Positions 5,551 through 6,215 of a stretch of 6,215 nucleotides of DNA are shown one piece after another. Origin of the DNA: Acidobacteriota bacterium. Lineage in GTDB: Bacteria; Acidobacteriota; Terriglobia; Terriglobales; Acidobacteriaceae. The position numbers and the translations under genes are program-made. Under the pieces are notes generated by a model that had not been told where the DNA came from, did no database searches, and was given only the letters and a program-made list of their open reading frames with translations. The stretch's first letter is position 1, and every line of letters starts with the position of its first letter. The stretch lies in NCBI GenBank assembly GCA_021798655.1, contig JAJZFE010000003.1, positions 1-6,215 of the forward strand. Direction: 5' to 3'.

Positions 5551-6215
5551 GCTGTGGCTCTGTGTGCCGCTGACTGTGGCTGCGCACAGCGAGAGGGCTG
5601 TGCGCAGCGTTGCGCCTATGCGGCTTGGCGCTGCGTGGTATCCCGAACAATGGCCTGAGTCGCGCTGGGACGCCGACCTCACGCTGATGGAGCAGGCGCA
5701 CATGAACGTCGTGCGCATCGGAGAGTTTGCGTGGTCTGCACTGGAGCCCGCCGAAGGCCGATATGACCTCGACTGGATGAGTCGTGCGATTGCACTTGCA
5801 GCGCGGCATCATATTGCAGTCGTCATCGGTACGCCGACCGATGCGCCACCCGCGTGGCTGACGACGAAGTATCCGGATACGCTTGGGACGAACGCTGATG
5901 GACGAGTGCGCGAGCACGGCAGCCGACGCCAGTTCAACTATGCGAGCCCGCGCTATCGCGAGCTTTGCACGGGAATCGTCACGCAGCTTGCGTTGCGCTT
6001 TGGCAACAATGCCAACGTGATTGGCTGGCAGATTGGTAATGAGTACACGGATGAATCCTTTGACGCTGCGACTCGTGCACAGTTTCAACTCTTCCTGCGG
6101 CATCGTTATCACACGCTCGACAACCTCAACCGGCGCTGGACGACGGCTTACTGGTCGCAGACCTACGACCGCTGGGATGAGATTCCGATGGAGAACAGTG
6201 GCGGCAACCCCGGTC
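5522..6215 (+). CDS. Exported GH42 beta-galactosidase, partial at its 3' end
   Basis: GH42 enzymes are retaining exo-beta-galactosidases with a TIM barrel. The 231 residues present carry the family's N-terminal landmarks: GAAWYPEQW (36-44), the stretch MNVVRIGEFAWSALEP, GTPTDAPPAW (103-112), HGSRRQFNYASP, and WQIGNEYTDE with E174 as the acid/base residue. The nucleophile glutamate and the rest (GH42 proteins are usually about 650-700 residues) lie beyond position 6215. An N-terminal signal peptide is visible (MRLRLMRLLLLWLCVPLTVAAHS), unlike the many cytoplasmic GH42 enzymes. Where many relatives have a cysteine after SRRHY, this protein has Asn-Tyr (SRRQFNY), so the zinc cluster of some family members is probably absent. 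The start is uncertain: ATG 5522, ATG 5537 (15 bp on) or TTG 5504, which alone has a purine-rich site (ACGAGG, 5491-5496) at good distance. The frame is closed by TGA at 5483. The gene follows the GH127 gene by 153 bp on the same strand. Confidence 0.9.
   Translation, partial: MRLRLMRLLLLWLCVPLTVAAHSERAVRSVAPMRLGAAWYPEQWPESRWDADLTLMEQAHMNVVRIGEFAWSALEPAEGRYDLDWMSRAIALAARHHIAVVIGTPTDAPPAWLTTKYPDTLGTNADGRVREHGSRRQFNYASPRYRELCTGIVTQLALRFGNNANVIGWQIGNEYTDESFDAATRAQFQLFLRHRYHTLDNLNRRWTTAYWSQTYDRWDEIPMENSGGNPG
5579..5608 (+). repeat. Perfect 12-bp inverted repeat inside the GH42 coding leader
   Basis: GCTGCGCACAGC (5579-5590) and GCTGTGCGCAGC (5597-5608) are exact reverse complements separated by six bases (GAGAGG). 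The stem is GC-rich and would be very stable in RNA. It falls at codons 20-29 of the GH42 gene, right at the junction of signal peptide and mature protein. No T run follows, so it is not a standard terminator. Confidence 0.7.

Overview
The window reads as a carbohydrate-use locus from a GC-rich, plant-polymer-degrading soil bacterium. The gene content (a split transketolase and a set of exported exo-glycosidases) and the Tat-exported GH127 protein of the ETPCG/WPCCSGT type fit Acidobacteriota (Terriglobia, for example Granulicella, Terriglobus or Edaphobacter relatives). That taxon is an inference from protein style recalled from memory; no marker gene is present. Codon use looks even across the four genes, and there is no insertion sequence, tRNA, rRNA, CRISPR array or phage gene.

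Layout. Positions 1-641, minus strand: 5' part of a transketolase N-terminal (thiamine diphosphate-binding) subunit that runs off the left edge. Positions 642-875: a divergent intergenic region with a good minus-strand promoter (perfect TTGACA) and only a weak plus-strand candidate. Positions 876-3383, plus: a secreted GH78-type alpha-L-rhamnosidase-like protein. Positions 3384-3550: a gap with a perfect hairpin just after the stop codon and an 11-bp direct repeat with a 32-bp period. Positions 3551-5368, plus: a Tat-exported GH127 (DUF1680) beta-L-arabinofuranosidase-like protein. Positions 5369-5521: a 153-bp gap in which I see no convincing promoter, terminator or gene. Positions 5522-6215, plus: the 5' part of an exported GH42 beta-galactosidase that runs off the right edge.

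How the genes may work together. The three plus-strand genes encode predicted exported enzymes that would remove terminal rhamnose, arabinofuranose and galactose. Those sugars occur together in pectic rhamnogalacturonan-I side chains, arabinogalactan proteins and gum-arabic-like exudates, so a shared job on such a glycan is plausible. The divergent transketolase belongs to the pentose phosphate pathway, where L-arabinose carbon arrives as D-xylulose 5-phosphate, so it could serve the same catabolic purpose or simply be a neighbour. I see no transporter, regulator or SusC/D pair inside the window. Nothing here amounts to a wholly new system. The points most worth checking are the variant active-site spacing and Tat export of the GH127 protein, the strong hairpin inside the GH42 leader, and the repeat upstream of the GH127 gene.
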